A stretch of DNA of 16,566 nt from DATMQA01 sp035566895 (GTDB taxonomy: Bacteria; Verrucomicrobiota; Verrucomicrobiia; Limisphaerales; UBA8199), in NCBI GenBank assembly GCA_035566895.1, contig DATMQA010000092.1, forward strand, positions 1 through 16,566. The letters run 5' to 3'. The position numbers were made by a program, and so were the translations under genes. A model generated the notes under the pieces. It was not told where the DNA came from. It did not search any database and was given only the letters and a program-made list of their open reading frames with translations. This document shows, piece by piece, positions 1 to 7,257 of this stretch; positions within the stretch are counted from its first letter, which is position 1; each line of letters begins with the position of its first letter.

Positions 1-446
1 CGGAAGCCCCGGGCCCCGGGAAACTTGTCTGCTGGACACTTGAACGCCCCCACGTTCTTGGCAATGTACGGACCGATTTCCCCGCCGATCAACTTGTTGG
101 TGTCGTAATTATCGGGATTGGGCGCGCTGGGCGGAAGATCCCAACTCAGCACGCCGGTCGTCCACGCGTCGGGCGTATTGAGATAGCCCCGGTTCTGGGC
201 CAGCTTGTCGGCGTTATCGTCGGCATACATATGCCAGGCCAGTTGCATCTGTTTGAGATTGTTGAGACAGGCAATTCCCTCCGCTTTGGTTTTAGCCTTG
301 GACAACGCCGGCAGCAGCATCGCCGCCAGGATAGCAATGATGGCTATCACGACCAGCAGTTCGATCAACGTGAAGCCCGGGGCGGCCGATAACCAAGCAA
401 AACGTCGTGAGCGTGAAGGAGTATGCGATTGACGCAAAATGGGCAT
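1..446 (-). CDS. Type II secretion-like pseudopilin (prepilin-type N-terminal methylation domain), partial at window edge
   Basis: Reads from ATG at 446 and runs off the left edge, giving 148 complete codons. Residues 1-23 form a basic leader ending in SAAP. They are followed by the prepilin peptidase site G24/F25 with TLIE, where Glu29 is position 5 of the mature chain, and by a hydrophobic helix (LLVVIAIIAILAAMLLPAL). After the helix come KAKTKAEGIACLNNLKQMQLAWHMY and a globular part with CPAD (Cys near residue 140). This matches the large family of pseudopilin-like, DUF1559-type or GspG-like proteins found in many copies in Verrucomicrobia and Planctomycetes. Such proteins are cleaved and N-methylated by a prepilin peptidase and may assemble in a pseudopilus or stay in the inner membrane. 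The substrate and role of this copy are unknown. The C-terminus is missing only because of the window edge. The gene is divergent from the TPR gene at 548. Confidence 0.93.
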   Translation of the reverse strand, partial: MPILRQSHTPSRSRRFAWLSAAPGFTLIELLVVIAIIAILAAMLLPALSKAKTKAEGIACLNNLKQMQLAWHMYADDNADKLAQNRGYLNTPDAWTTGVLSWDLPPSAPNPDNYDTNKLIGGEIGPYIAKNVGAFKCPADKFPGARGF

Positions 447-547
447 TTTCAACTCGAGTTTAGCATAGCCCGGCCCTCAAGTCTCTCCCAATCCGGCGGC
501 GGAACCCAAGCCGCGGTTGTCCCAAGCCCCCGGCCCGTGCTACGCTT

Positions 548-2860
548 TTGCGGTTGAAGCGAAAGCCAAAAAACCATCCCAATCCCCGACGAACATCTGC
601 GGGCGCCGGCCAGCAACTCACACCGGCTCTCGCGGGGCTACGCCCAATCCGGCGTTCCGCCAGGCGGCAGTGGCTCTTCCGCCTGGTTGCCCTCTCGCTC
701 GTGCCGCTGTTGTTGGGCGCACTCGAAATTGGTTTGCGCCTGGGCGGCTATGGCTACTCGACCTGGTTGTTCAAACCATTGCGCATCGGCAACGAACAAT
801 TCCTGGTCGAAAATCCCGACTTCAGCCTTCGGTTCTTTCCGCCCGAACTGGCGCGCACGCCCGGGCCGATCCGAATGAAACCCACCAAGGCGCCCGGCAC
901 TTACCGCATCTTCATCCTGGGCGAATCGGCGGCGATGGGCGATCCGGAGCCGGGGTTCGGCGCGGGCCGATATCTCGAAGTGCTGTTGCGTGAACGTTTT
1001 CCCGAGGCCTACTTCGAAATTGTCAACGTCGCGTTCACGGCCATCAACTCGCACGTGATCGTGCCCATCGCCCGCGACTGCGCCCGCCAGCAGGGAGACT
1101 TGTGGATCATCTACATGGGCAACAACGAGATGGTGGGCCCCTTCGGCGCCGCAACGGTCTTTGGGGCCAAAGCGCCTCCCGCTTTTCTGGTCCGAATAGG
1201 TCTGGCAATTCAGCAAACTCGTGTCGGCCAACTGTTGGCCGCTCTGGGCCGGCACCTCAGTTCCAAATCCTCGGCTCCCGCATCCTGGGGCGGCATGCAG
1301 ATGTTTTTGAACAATCAGGTCGCGCCGGATTCTCCGCTCAAGGCAGCAGTTTATCGCAACTTCCGCCGGAACCTGCGGGACATTTTGCGGGCCGGACGCC
1401 AGTCCGGCGCCCGGATTTTATTGAACACCGTGGCCGTTAACTTGCGGGACAGTCCCCCGTTCGGTTCGCTGGCGAGCACGAATTTGCCGGCAGACCAGCG
1501 AGGCCCTTACGAACACTTCGTGGGCGCCGCAGAGTCGAACCGGGCACAGGACCGGTTTGCTGAAGCCGGCGATGATTACGACCAGGCAGCCAGGTTCAAC
1601 GCCTTGTCTGCTGACATCCAATTCCGCTGGGCCAATTGCCTTCTTTCTCTCACCAATCTCACCGCCGCCCGGCGGCATTTCCAGGCCGCCTGCGATTTGG
1701 ATGCGCTGCCTTTCCGGACCGATTCATGGCTCAACGGCCTCATTGCCGAAGCCGCCCGCGAGGCCGCCAATTCCGCGCTGGTGTTGTTCGATGCCGCCGC
1801 CTGGCTGGCCACCAACAGCCCAACCGGCATTCCCGGCCAGGAAAGTTTTTACGAGCACGTCCATTTCAATTTTGACGGGAACTACCGCCTGGCGCTCGGC
1901 TGGGCTGAGCAAGTGGCGCGCTGCTTGCCCGCGAGCTTCACCGGCCACGCGGCGGCAGATTGGGCCTCGCAGGCGCTCTGCGAGCGCCGGCTCGGCTTGA
2001 GCGATTGGAACCGGTGCATCGTTGGCGAGAACATGCTTGAACGCTTTCGGCAGGCTCCTTTAAGCCAACAATCGAATAACAGCCAGCGGGCCGAAACACT
2101 CCAGGCGCAGATTAAGAGCTGGCGCAGCCGAATGGATGGGGCCGCCGCCGCCAAAGCCCGCGAGCTCTACGTGGAAGACATTCAGCGCGCCCCGAGCGAT
2201 TATTGCCTGAGCGAAAACTTCGCCAGTTTCCTCGTGGCGACCGGCGATCTGGCGGGCGCGGTCGCGCAATGGCAACGCGTCCACGAAATCATTCCGCAGG
2301 ACTATCTCGCCGCCTTTCGTCTCGGCGAGCTGCTGCCGCAATTGGGGAAGATGGCCGAAGCCCAGGCGATGCTGACCCAAGCGGCTGCCAGGCGGCCCTT
2401 CCTCAGCGATCCTTGGGTTGAGCTCGGCAAAATCCATATTACCCAAGGCAAACTCGAATGGGCCCTGGAGGATTTCTCCCATGCCCGAAAGCTCCGGCCG
2501 ACCGACCCGGAGCGCAGCTATCATACCGGCCGGGCGCTGGCGCTATTGAACCGCCCCCAGGAGGCCATAGAAGCGTTTCGGGAGGCCATTCGGCTGAACC
2601 CCGGCTATTGGCAAGCCCATGACGCGCTGGGTGGTCTCCTGGGGTTGGCGAACAACATCGCAGAAGCCAAAGCCGAATTGGAGCAGGTTGTCCGCCTGCA
2701 GCCTTCTTATGGACGGGCGCATTTGAACTTGGGGGTGGCCTTGCTCAAAGGAGGCGATGCCTTCTCCGCTGCGCGCGAGTTCCAGGAAACGTTGCGCCTG
2801 GAACCGACCAATTCTGTGGCCGCCGATTACCTGCGCAAGGCCCAAGCCGCCGGCAGATGA
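548..2860 (+). CDS. Membrane-anchored SGNH/GDSL-hydrolase-like protein with C-terminal TPR repeats
   Basis: 770 residues from TTG at 548; a second TTG at 554 is equally possible, and the first in-frame ATG is only at residue 110. A basic N-terminus leads to one membrane segment at about residues 43-66 (LFRLVALSLVPLLLGALEIGL), so the rest probably faces the periplasm. Residues 118-450 resemble an SGNH hydrolase: GESAAMG at 125-131 stands for block I (Ser127 candidate nucleophile), MGNNE at 190-194 for the GxND block, and YEHVHFNFDGNY at 435-446 for the C-terminal catalytic His block. An alpha-helical stretch with TPR character (about 325-390) is inserted before the last block. Residues 552-765 form about six TPRs (for example AIEAFREAIRLNPGYWQAHDALGGLL). 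Such SGNH-TPR fusions are common in Verrucomicrobia and Planctomycetes. Substrate unknown; an acyl/acetyl ester on a glycan is possible. Hydrolase activity is inferred from motifs only, since Ser lies in GES rather than GDS. Confidence 0.82.
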   Translation: MRLKRKPKNHPNPRRTSAGAGQQLTPALAGLRPIRRSARRQWLFRLVALSLVPLLLGALEIGLRLGGYGYSTWLFKPLRIGNEQFLVENPDFSLRFFPPELARTPGPIRMKPTKAPGTYRIFILGESAAMGDPEPGFGAGRYLEVLLRERFPEAYFEIVNVAFTAINSHVIVPIARDCARQQGDLWIIYMGNNEMVGPFGAATVFGAKAPPAFLVRIGLAIQQTRVGQLLAALGRHLSSKSSAPASWGGMQMFLNNQVAPDSPLKAAVYRNFRRNLRDILRAGRQSGARILLNTVAVNLRDSPPFGSLASTNLPADQRGPYEHFVGAAESNRAQDRFAEAGDDYDQAARFNALSADIQFRWANCLLSLTNLTAARRHFQAACDLDALPFRTDSWLNGLIAEAAREAANSALVLFDAAAWLATNSPTGIPGQESFYEHVHFNFDGNYRLALGWAEQVARCLPASFTGHAAADWASQALCERRLGLSDWNRCIVGENMLERFRQAPLSQQSNNSQRAETLQAQIKSWRSRMDGAAAAKARELYVEDIQRAPSDYCLSENFASFLVATGDLAGAVAQWQRVHEIIPQDYLAAFRLGELLPQLGKMAEAQAMLTQAAARRPFLSDPWVELGKIHITQGKLEWALEDFSHARKLRPTDPERSYHTGRALALLNRPQEAIEAFREAIRLNPGYWQAHDALGGLLGLANNIAEAKAELEQVVRLQPSYGRAHLNLGVALLKGGDAFSAAREFQETLRLEPTNSVAADYLRKAQAAGR

Positions 2861-2888
2861 CCGGTCAAATCCGAAATCCGAAAACCGG
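2861..2888. repeat. Short AAATCCG tandem repeat inside a CCGGT/ACCGG inverted repeat
   Basis: This lies between the convergent ends of the TPR gene and the GH53 gene (30-bp gap). The unit AAATCCG occurs twice and continues as AAAACCG. It is enclosed by CCGGT (2861-2865) and ACCGG (2884-2888). No U-tract follows on either strand, so an intrinsic terminator is unlikely. Similar AAATCC-type strings are common between genes in Verrucomicrobia (general knowledge, not checked here). Confidence 0.5.
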
Positions 2889-2890
2889 CA

Positions 2891-4267
2891 CTACTGCTGC
2901 AGCCGGTAGAAGCGGCCCGCGCCCGACAACACGGGCAGCGTAGCGGTAAAAACGGTGCCGGTTCTTTGGATGGCGTTGGTTACCGGCAGCCAGACGGCCT
3001 GGGGTCCCAAATTACTCGCGACGGTGAGCACCGAACCCGCTCCGCTTAATGGCCAACTCAAGCTCAGCACGCCGGAACTCAAAGCCGCGCTGACTTGAAG
3101 CGGCGCGGCCAATTGTCCCACCGCATCGGTGACCGGCAAGGCGTTGCCGCCGGAATCAAAAAACGATTTGCTCTCGAATCCTGCAGTGTTCACCCCCGGC
3201 ACTGCCTGGTATTCGGCGCCCCACCAAACCACGCCGGCGCCCAGCCCTCCCGGCACACCCAGGGCCTGTTGCGCCAGCGTGGCGGTGAAGTCCACCTGGC
3301 CGGTTGGGGTTGCCGGGATGCCGTAGATGTTGGTGGAATTGGTCCAGGGAAACGCCGTCTCGACCACCATCACCGGTTTATGGTATCGCGCCGCGGCATT
3401 GGTGAGACAAGTGTTGAGGCCCTCCAGGGGACCGTGCCAGAACGGGTAATAGCTCTCGCAAATGATATCAAAGGGCACTTGCTGCTGGGTCAAATGATCG
3501 AAAAACCACTCTGTGCCGCCCCAATCTCCGCCCCGGTCGATGTGCACAATGATTTTTGGCATCTGCGCACCCGCTGCATCACGAATTCCGGTGATGGCAT
3601 TGGTCAATAACTGCGCCAGTTTCGACCACTGAGCCGGCGTATCGTTAGTGCCGCCGACCTGCCCATCGGGCCAGAGCAAACCACCGCTGATTTCGTTACC
3701 GACCTGCACAAAATCGGGCATCGCGCCGGCGTTTTTGAATGCGGCGATGCAATTGCTGTTGTATTGCCGCATTTGCCCGGTCAATTGCGCAAACGTCAGC
3801 CCGGCCCAGGCCGCCGGTTTGCTCTGATGTCCCGGATCGGCCCAGGTATCGGAGTAATGAAAATCCAGCATGAACTGCAGGCCGGCGTTTTTGACCCGCA
3901 ATGCCAACGGCAAGGTGTAATTGAGATTGTTGGTGTAATCGTAGGGGTCCGCCTGCGCCTGCGCGGCACTGCTGGTAAATAACCGCAGCCGGACGCAAGT
4001 CAAACCGTGGCTTTTGAGAATGGCCAACCCGTCCTTCGGCTGTCCGCCGTCGCGATAGACGACGCCGTGGGATTCGAAGAACGCAAGGTGCGAAAAATCG
4101 GCTCCGGCGACAAAACCGCTATTGGCGCGCGCCTGGCCCGTCAGGGCCAGCACTGAACCGAGAACCAGCCCGCTCCGCGCTTTACGCCAATTGATGCGAA
4201 TTCTTATAATTCGCGTAATTCGCGGATTAACTAGTGCAATTTGCGTAATTCGTGGGCGAATCGGCAA
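2891..4267 (-). CDS. Secreted GH53 arabinogalactan endo-beta-1,4-galactanase
   Basis: A retaining glycoside hydrolase of family 53, expected to cut beta-1,4-galactan side chains of pectin (type I arabinogalactan) outside the cytoplasm. Family hallmarks are in order: GADFS, RLRLF, LDFHYSDTWADPG, VGNE (acid/base Glu192), SYYPFWHG, VVETAFPW (nucleophile Glu303) and VVWWGAEY, in an (alpha/beta)8 domain at about residues 50-380. The last 65 residues are an extra beta module ending in GRFYRLQQ. The frame is open back to 4429 but that overlaps the upstream gene. No ATG or GTG lies before the signal peptide, so I chose TTG at 4267, 17 bases after the upstream stop codon (458 aa). The signal sequence would be WRKARSGLVLGSVLALTGQARA, cut before NSGF. 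The 25 or so residues before it are encoded by AATTCG repeats and may not be translated. Family assignment is firm and the start is not. It follows the binding-module gene at 4285 and is probably co-transcribed with it. Confidence 0.92.
   Translation of the reverse strand: MPIRPRITQIALVNPRITRIIRIRINWRKARSGLVLGSVLALTGQARANSGFVAGADFSHLAFFESHGVVYRDGGQPKDGLAILKSHGLTCVRLRLFTSSAAQAQADPYDYTNNLNYTLPLALRVKNAGLQFMLDFHYSDTWADPGHQSKPAAWAGLTFAQLTGQMRQYNSNCIAAFKNAGAMPDFVQVGNEISGGLLWPDGQVGGTNDTPAQWSKLAQLLTNAITGIRDAAGAQMPKIIVHIDRGGDWGGTEWFFDHLTQQQVPFDIICESYYPFWHGPLEGLNTCLTNAAARYHKPVMVVETAFPWTNSTNIYGIPATPTGQVDFTATLAQQALGVPGGLGAGVVWWGAEYQAVPGVNTAGFESKSFFDSGGNALPVTDAVGQLAAPLQVSAALSSGVLSLSWPLSGAGSVLTVASNLGPQAVWLPVTNAIQRTGTVFTATLPVLSGAGRFYRLQQ
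4201..4260. repeat. Degenerate AATTCGYG repeat cluster
   Basis: Two related halves, about 4207-4230 and 4238-4260, carry AATTCGCG, AATTCGCGG, AATTTGCG and AATTCGTGG words. They belong to the type of AATTCGTG intergenic repeat often seen in Verrucomicrobia. Here the cluster lies between the binding-module gene and the GH53 signal peptide. In the GH53 frame it reads as RIT…PRITRIIRIRI, which looks like translated repeat rather than designed protein, and it leaves the GH53 start codon unclear. Confidence 0.6.
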
Positions 4268-4284
4268 TTGGCAACTGATGGCGC

Positions 4285-5973
4285 TTACGGGCCTAGACGG
4301 AAGAACAACATGCCGCTGCCGATTGGCCAATTGGTCGCGCTCAGACCGTCGGTTTCCGGGTGATCCAGCCAAGAGCCACTGTGCAGGTCGGCCCGGGTTT
4401 GCAGACGCACGCCCGGCCGTCCCTCCCACACCAGAAGCACATTACCCGGGGTCGAGCAGGAGGTGAACAGGCCGCCTACCGGCGGGTTGGTTTCCGCCAG
4501 TTGATGGCCGAACGTATCGAGCGGCATGACGTAGCGGCCCGTGGCGCGGACGTACCGGACGTGATTTGAACCCGCCCCCGCCTCATCGTCGTTGCCGTCA
4601 ATTCCGTATTTGTAGGTTTGTTGAATCGGGCTTCCCTTCGGCACCAGCAAGTCGAGGGAGTAAACTTCGCTCCCGAGGGGGTTATTCGTGAGCTGCGGCA
4701 AGGACGTATTCCACGCCGCAAAGTTTGGCACCCCATTGAGAAAAACCTGGTCAGAGGCGGGATTGAAGTTGGTGCCGTCTGTGCCCACAGCGTTGGTCAT
4801 ACTGACGCTAAAGGTCACCACGGTATCGGCCGGGAGCGGCCAGGGACCATTTACATCGTCGAATGGGGCCACCGCCAGGGTCTGAGCCGGTTGGTTGACG
4901 ATTTGGAACGCGCGGTTGGCAGCCATCGTCTCCCAGCCGCCGTTCGCCGAGACCGTGGACCAGAACTTGTAAAAGTCGCTCGCCCCGACACCGCCCGAGA
5001 GCGGAATCACTACCTTGTAAACCGCAGGATTGGTGGAAGACCAATCGTTGGTGCAGAGGATTTGAGGCGCCCCCCAACTGTTAAAATTACCGCGCAGTTC
5101 AACGTGGCCGCTGCACGGATCGAAGTTGCCCGAGGCGATCTGAGCGCCCATATCGACTTGGAACGTCACCTGATTGGTGGCTACTGGCGCGTAGGGCTGG
5201 TCGCTGAAGAAGACAATCGGCAATGTCTGCGTAAGGTTGGAGGAGAGGGTGAAAAAGCGGTTGTTGCTGTCATTGGGATCGCCGGTATTCGGAGCGGGAG
5301 CTTCCCAGTTGGCGCCGGTGTCAATGTAATACTTGTAGTCGAGAGTCTGCCCGGGCGAACCGCTGACCGTGAACGTGCCGACGTACACATTGGAGGTCAC
5401 CAGCCCATTTTGATTAGTCCTGAGAATCGTTGGGTCGTTGGTCAGCGTGGAAGTGCTCCAGCCATTAAAACCCCCACGTCCGGAGGGCACCGAGGTGCCC
5501 GGGATGAACGCACCCACGTTGATCTGCTGTGCCAGGTCCACCTGGAACGTGACATCGACAGCCGCTGGGCTCGGCGGGTTGTCGTCGAAATACGCTGGCG
5601 GGATAACCAGGCTGCCGCCGCTATTCGACGGCAGGGTCTGATTCCGGTTATGACTAGTTTCGAAGGTGACGTTCGTCATGATGACGTATTTGAAGGCAAT
5701 CACACTCCCGTTGAGCGGGAGGTTGGTTGTGCCGGTATAGAGCCCCGGGGTGGTGCCGAGGGGGTTGTTGGTCAAGGCGACAGGGTGGGCGCCCCAACCT
5801 TCGAAGTTGCCGCGGACCTGGACGGATTGGGTAAGGGGGTCGAACGCGAGGTTGGTGATAGCGACGCTCATGTCCACCTGGAAGGTCACGATGGAACTGG
5901 CAGCGGTGGCCCCGGCTACCGAGCCGAGGAACAAACCGGCGCTAAGCGCGTATTTGATGAGCTTGGTTTTCAT
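4285..5973 (-). CDS. Secreted four-module carbohydrate-binding-like (CBM20/CBM48-type beta-sandwich) protein
   Basis: 562 residues from ATG at 5973, with a Sec signal peptide at 1-25 (cut near GATA/ASS). Four homologous modules begin at about residues 28, 139, 268 and 385. Each opens with VTFQVDM or VTFSVSM and is followed by F(D/N)P and, in modules 1 and 3, RGNFxxW; modules 2 and 4 have GGFNGW and GVPNFAAW. Each then has a YKY/FKY strand, and modules 2 and 3 also have a W-E segment (NWE, GWE). This layout recalls starch-binding E-set/CBM20 and CBM48 folds and SusE/SusF-like surface proteins; the ligand cannot be read from sequence. A C-terminal module (500-562) ends in MLFFRLGP, like that of the GH53 enzyme next door. 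The stop codon is 17 bases before the chosen GH53 start, so the pair probably forms one transcript. A role in capturing galactan or arabinogalactan for the enzyme is an inference. No catalytic motif was seen. Confidence 0.82.
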   Translation of the reverse strand: MKTKLIKYALSAGLFLGSVAGATAASSIVTFQVDMSVAITNLAFDPLTQSVQVRGNFEGWGAHPVALTNNPLGTTPGLYTGTTNLPLNGSVIAFKYVIMTNVTFETSHNRNQTLPSNSGGSLVIPPAYFDDNPPSPAAVDVTFQVDLAQQINVGAFIPGTSVPSGRGGFNGWSTSTLTNDPTILRTNQNGLVTSNVYVGTFTVSGSPGQTLDYKYYIDTGANWEAPAPNTGDPNDSNNRFFTLSSNLTQTLPIVFFSDQPYAPVATNQVTFQVDMGAQIASGNFDPCSGHVELRGNFNSWGAPQILCTNDWSSTNPAVYKVVIPLSGGVGASDFYKFWSTVSANGGWETMAANRAFQIVNQPAQTLAVAPFDDVNGPWPLPADTVVTFSVSMTNAVGTDGTNFNPASDQVFLNGVPNFAAWNTSLPQLTNNPLGSEVYSLDLLVPKGSPIQQTYKYGIDGNDDEAGAGSNHVRYVRATGRYVMPLDTFGHQLAETNPPVGGLFTSCSTPGNVLLVWEGRPGVRLQTRADLHSGSWLDHPETDGLSATNWPIGSGMLFFRLGP

Positions 5974-6091
5974 GATGCGATGAGTTTGCTGTTGAGTTGA
6001 GGTTTGGATTTGCGACGGTTCAAATCGGTTTTGGGCACAAGATTAGGCTATAGCTGACATTACCACCGTGCCTGAAAGCGGCCCGGAATAC

Positions 6092-6111
6092 TACCGCATA
6101 TTTGTGCGGTA
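6092..6111. promoter_or_regulatory. Palindrome TACCGCA-N6-TGCGGTA, candidate operator upstream of the binding-module gene
   Basis: Perfect 7-bp arms around a 6-base spacer (TATTTG), 119-138 bases upstream of the start at 5973 and 36-55 bases after the response-regulator stop. No run of T follows on the minus strand, so it is unlikely to be an intrinsic terminator. The same CCGCA-N6-TGCGG core occurs upstream of the regulator gene itself (6835-6850). NarL-family half-sites begin TAC and are arranged as inverted heptamers. The resemblance is partial, because the spacer is six bases rather than two. Confidence 0.45.
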
Positions 6112-6146
6112 TCGCGTGGCACTGCGTCAATCGTGGATTACCCCCA

Positions 6147-6797
6147 TCATCCGCGCAGGTATTTCACCACCGCCTCGGTCCGGGAATGGACGTGGAGCTT
6201 ATCATAGACCGCGCGCACGTAACTGCGGACCGTCTCAATAGAGATCCCCATGCGGTCGGCGATTTCCTTATAGGCATACCCCGTGGCAAGTTGTTGGAGG
6301 AACTCCTTCTCACCCGCCGTAAGCCGAGCGACGGGGGAATCGGTTCCCGGGGGTTGGGAGAACAACTGGACCACGCGCCTGGCGAGTTGCGGCGTCATGG
6401 GCGAACCGCCCGCATACACGTCGCGGATGGCATCCAACAGTTTGGCGGAAGCGGTGCGTTTGAGCAGGTACCCGCTGGCGCCCGCCTTCAGGGAATTGAA
6501 CAGCGAATCGCTGTCTTCATAGACGGTCAACATCAGGACCTGCACCGCAGGCACCTCAACCTTTAACTGGCGGACGCATTCGATGCCATTGATCCCCGGC
6601 AGGTTGATATCCATCAGGACCACGTCCGGTGGGCGGCTGGGAATCTCCCGCAACGCAGTTTCAGCATCGGGGTAATCGCCGGCGAGCCGCAGGGCCGTCG
6701 TACGATGGATCAGCGCAGCCAGGCCTGCTCGGATGCCTTCGTCGTCCTCCACGAGGGCAACCTTGATGGGCAAATCGTCTGCCAGTCTGGCACTCAC
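6147..6797 (-). CDS. NarL/LuxR-family two-component response regulator
   Basis: 216 residues from GTG at 6797 (a TTG at residue 9 is an alternative start). The receiver domain (11-128) has the acidic pair Asp18-Asp19, phospho-acceptor Asp63 in LMDINLPG, Thr91 in MLT and Lys113 in LLKR, so all phosphorylation residues are present. A linker (about 130-156) joins a C-terminal LuxR/GerE helix-turn-helix domain (158-215) with LTAGEKEFLQQLATGYAYKE, IADRMGIS and ETVRSYVRAVYDKLHVHSR. It should dimerise on phosphorylation and bind paired DNA half-sites. No histidine kinase is in the window, so the signal is unknown. It lies directly upstream of the galactanase gene pair on the same strand, and a palindrome lies upstream of each unit. 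Control of that pair is therefore plausible but inferred. Confidence 0.95.
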   Translation of the reverse strand: MSARLADDLPIKVALVEDDEGIRAGLAALIHRTTALRLAGDYPDAETALREIPSRPPDVVLMDINLPGINGIECVRQLKVEVPAVQVLMLTVYEDSDSLFNSLKAGASGYLLKRTASAKLLDAIRDVYAGGSPMTPQLARRVVQLFSQPPGTDSPVARLTAGEKEFLQQLATGYAYKEIADRMGISIETVRSYVRAVYDKLHVHSRTEAVVKYLRG

Positions 6798-6834
6798 GCC
6801 AGCGACACTGACACAGCGAACAGCGAACCTGCAA

Positions 6835-6850
6835 CCGCATGAACGTGCGG
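6835..6850. promoter_or_regulatory. Palindrome CCGCA-N6-TGCGG upstream of the response-regulator start
   Basis: Perfect 5-bp arms with a 6-base spacer (TGAACG), 38-53 bases upstream of the regulator GTG at 6797. The arms and spacing are the same as in the core of the 6092-6111 palindrome. This suggests an autoregulatory binding site for the encoded response regulator. The assignment rests on similarity of two sites only. Confidence 0.4.
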
Positions 6851-6889
6851 CGGTACGGGTCGAGCGTTGGCCGCCTGTAGCGTGAGTGG

Positions 6890-7168
6890 TCAGGTCACAT
6901 GGCCGAAGACCAGCTTGGTCATCTCGAACATGCTGACGCGGTCCTTGCCGTCGAACACTTCCTTGAGCTTTTCGTCAGCCTTGATGAACGTCTTGTTCTC
7001 CGGGTCCTGGAGATTGTGGGTGCGAATATAATCCCAAAGCTTGCGCGTAATTTCGGTGCGGGAAACGGGTTCGCTCCCGATGATAGCGGCCAGTTTGTCG
7101 TCCGGCTGAACCGGTTTCATGAAGGCCGCACTCGGCCGCCGCCTGGTCTTGGTTGATTCCTCGCCCAT
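6890..7168 (-). CDS. SWIB/MDM2-domain protein (BAF60b-like)
   Basis: 92 residues from ATG at 7168. A basic N-terminus (KTRRRPSA) is followed by an almost complete SWIB domain at about 15-90: FMKPVQPDDKLAAIIG, EPVSRTEITRKLWDYIRTHNL, FIKADEKLKEVF and VSMFEMTKLVFGHV. In eukaryotes this fold is part of SWI/SNF subunits and MDM2. Stand-alone bacterial copies occur in Chlamydiae, Verrucomicrobia, Proteobacteria and others, and are suspected to act with nucleoid proteins or topoisomerase, but their function is not established. It stands on the same strand between leuA and the response regulator, with 92 bases to the latter. No shared function with neighbours is evident. Confidence 0.93.
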   Translation of the reverse strand: MGEESTKTRRRPSAAFMKPVQPDDKLAAIIGSEPVSRTEITRKLWDYIRTHNLQDPENKTFIKADEKLKEVFDGKDRVSMFEMTKLVFGHVT

Positions 7169-7223
7169 AAAGGTGTTCTGCGTTGTGAAAAGAACCTAGA
7201 ATGAAGCGCAAAACCCGGCCAAT

Positions 7224-7237
7224 GGGGTCTTTACCCC
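7224..7237 (-). terminator. Small hairpin after leuA (weak terminator candidate)
   Basis: On the minus strand GGGGT-AAAG-ACCCC forms a 5-bp stem with a four-base loop about 20 bases after the leuA stop codon. No T-run follows directly (ATTGGCC), so termination is doubtful. Between the stop and the hairpin lies CAAAGGCGCGAAG (7244-7256), identical to 13 bases of the repeat at 16330-16342. Confidence 0.25.
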
Positions 7238-7257
7238 CCGCTGCTTCGCGCCTTTGT

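Noticed and set aside
4268..4429. N-terminal extension of the GH53 frame
   Set aside because: It overlaps the 3' end of the upstream binding-module gene and precedes the signal peptide, so translation from there is improbable.
4618..6000. 460-codon plus-strand open frame opposite the four-module binding protein
   Set aside because: It is the reverse-strand shadow of a gene with a clear signal peptide and four repeated modules. The translation is Arg/Val/Gly-rich with no recognisable domain.
6092..6111. Intrinsic terminator of the response-regulator gene
   Set aside because: The stem is perfect but no T-run follows on the minus strand, and the same core occurs upstream of the regulator gene. 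An operator is the better explanation.
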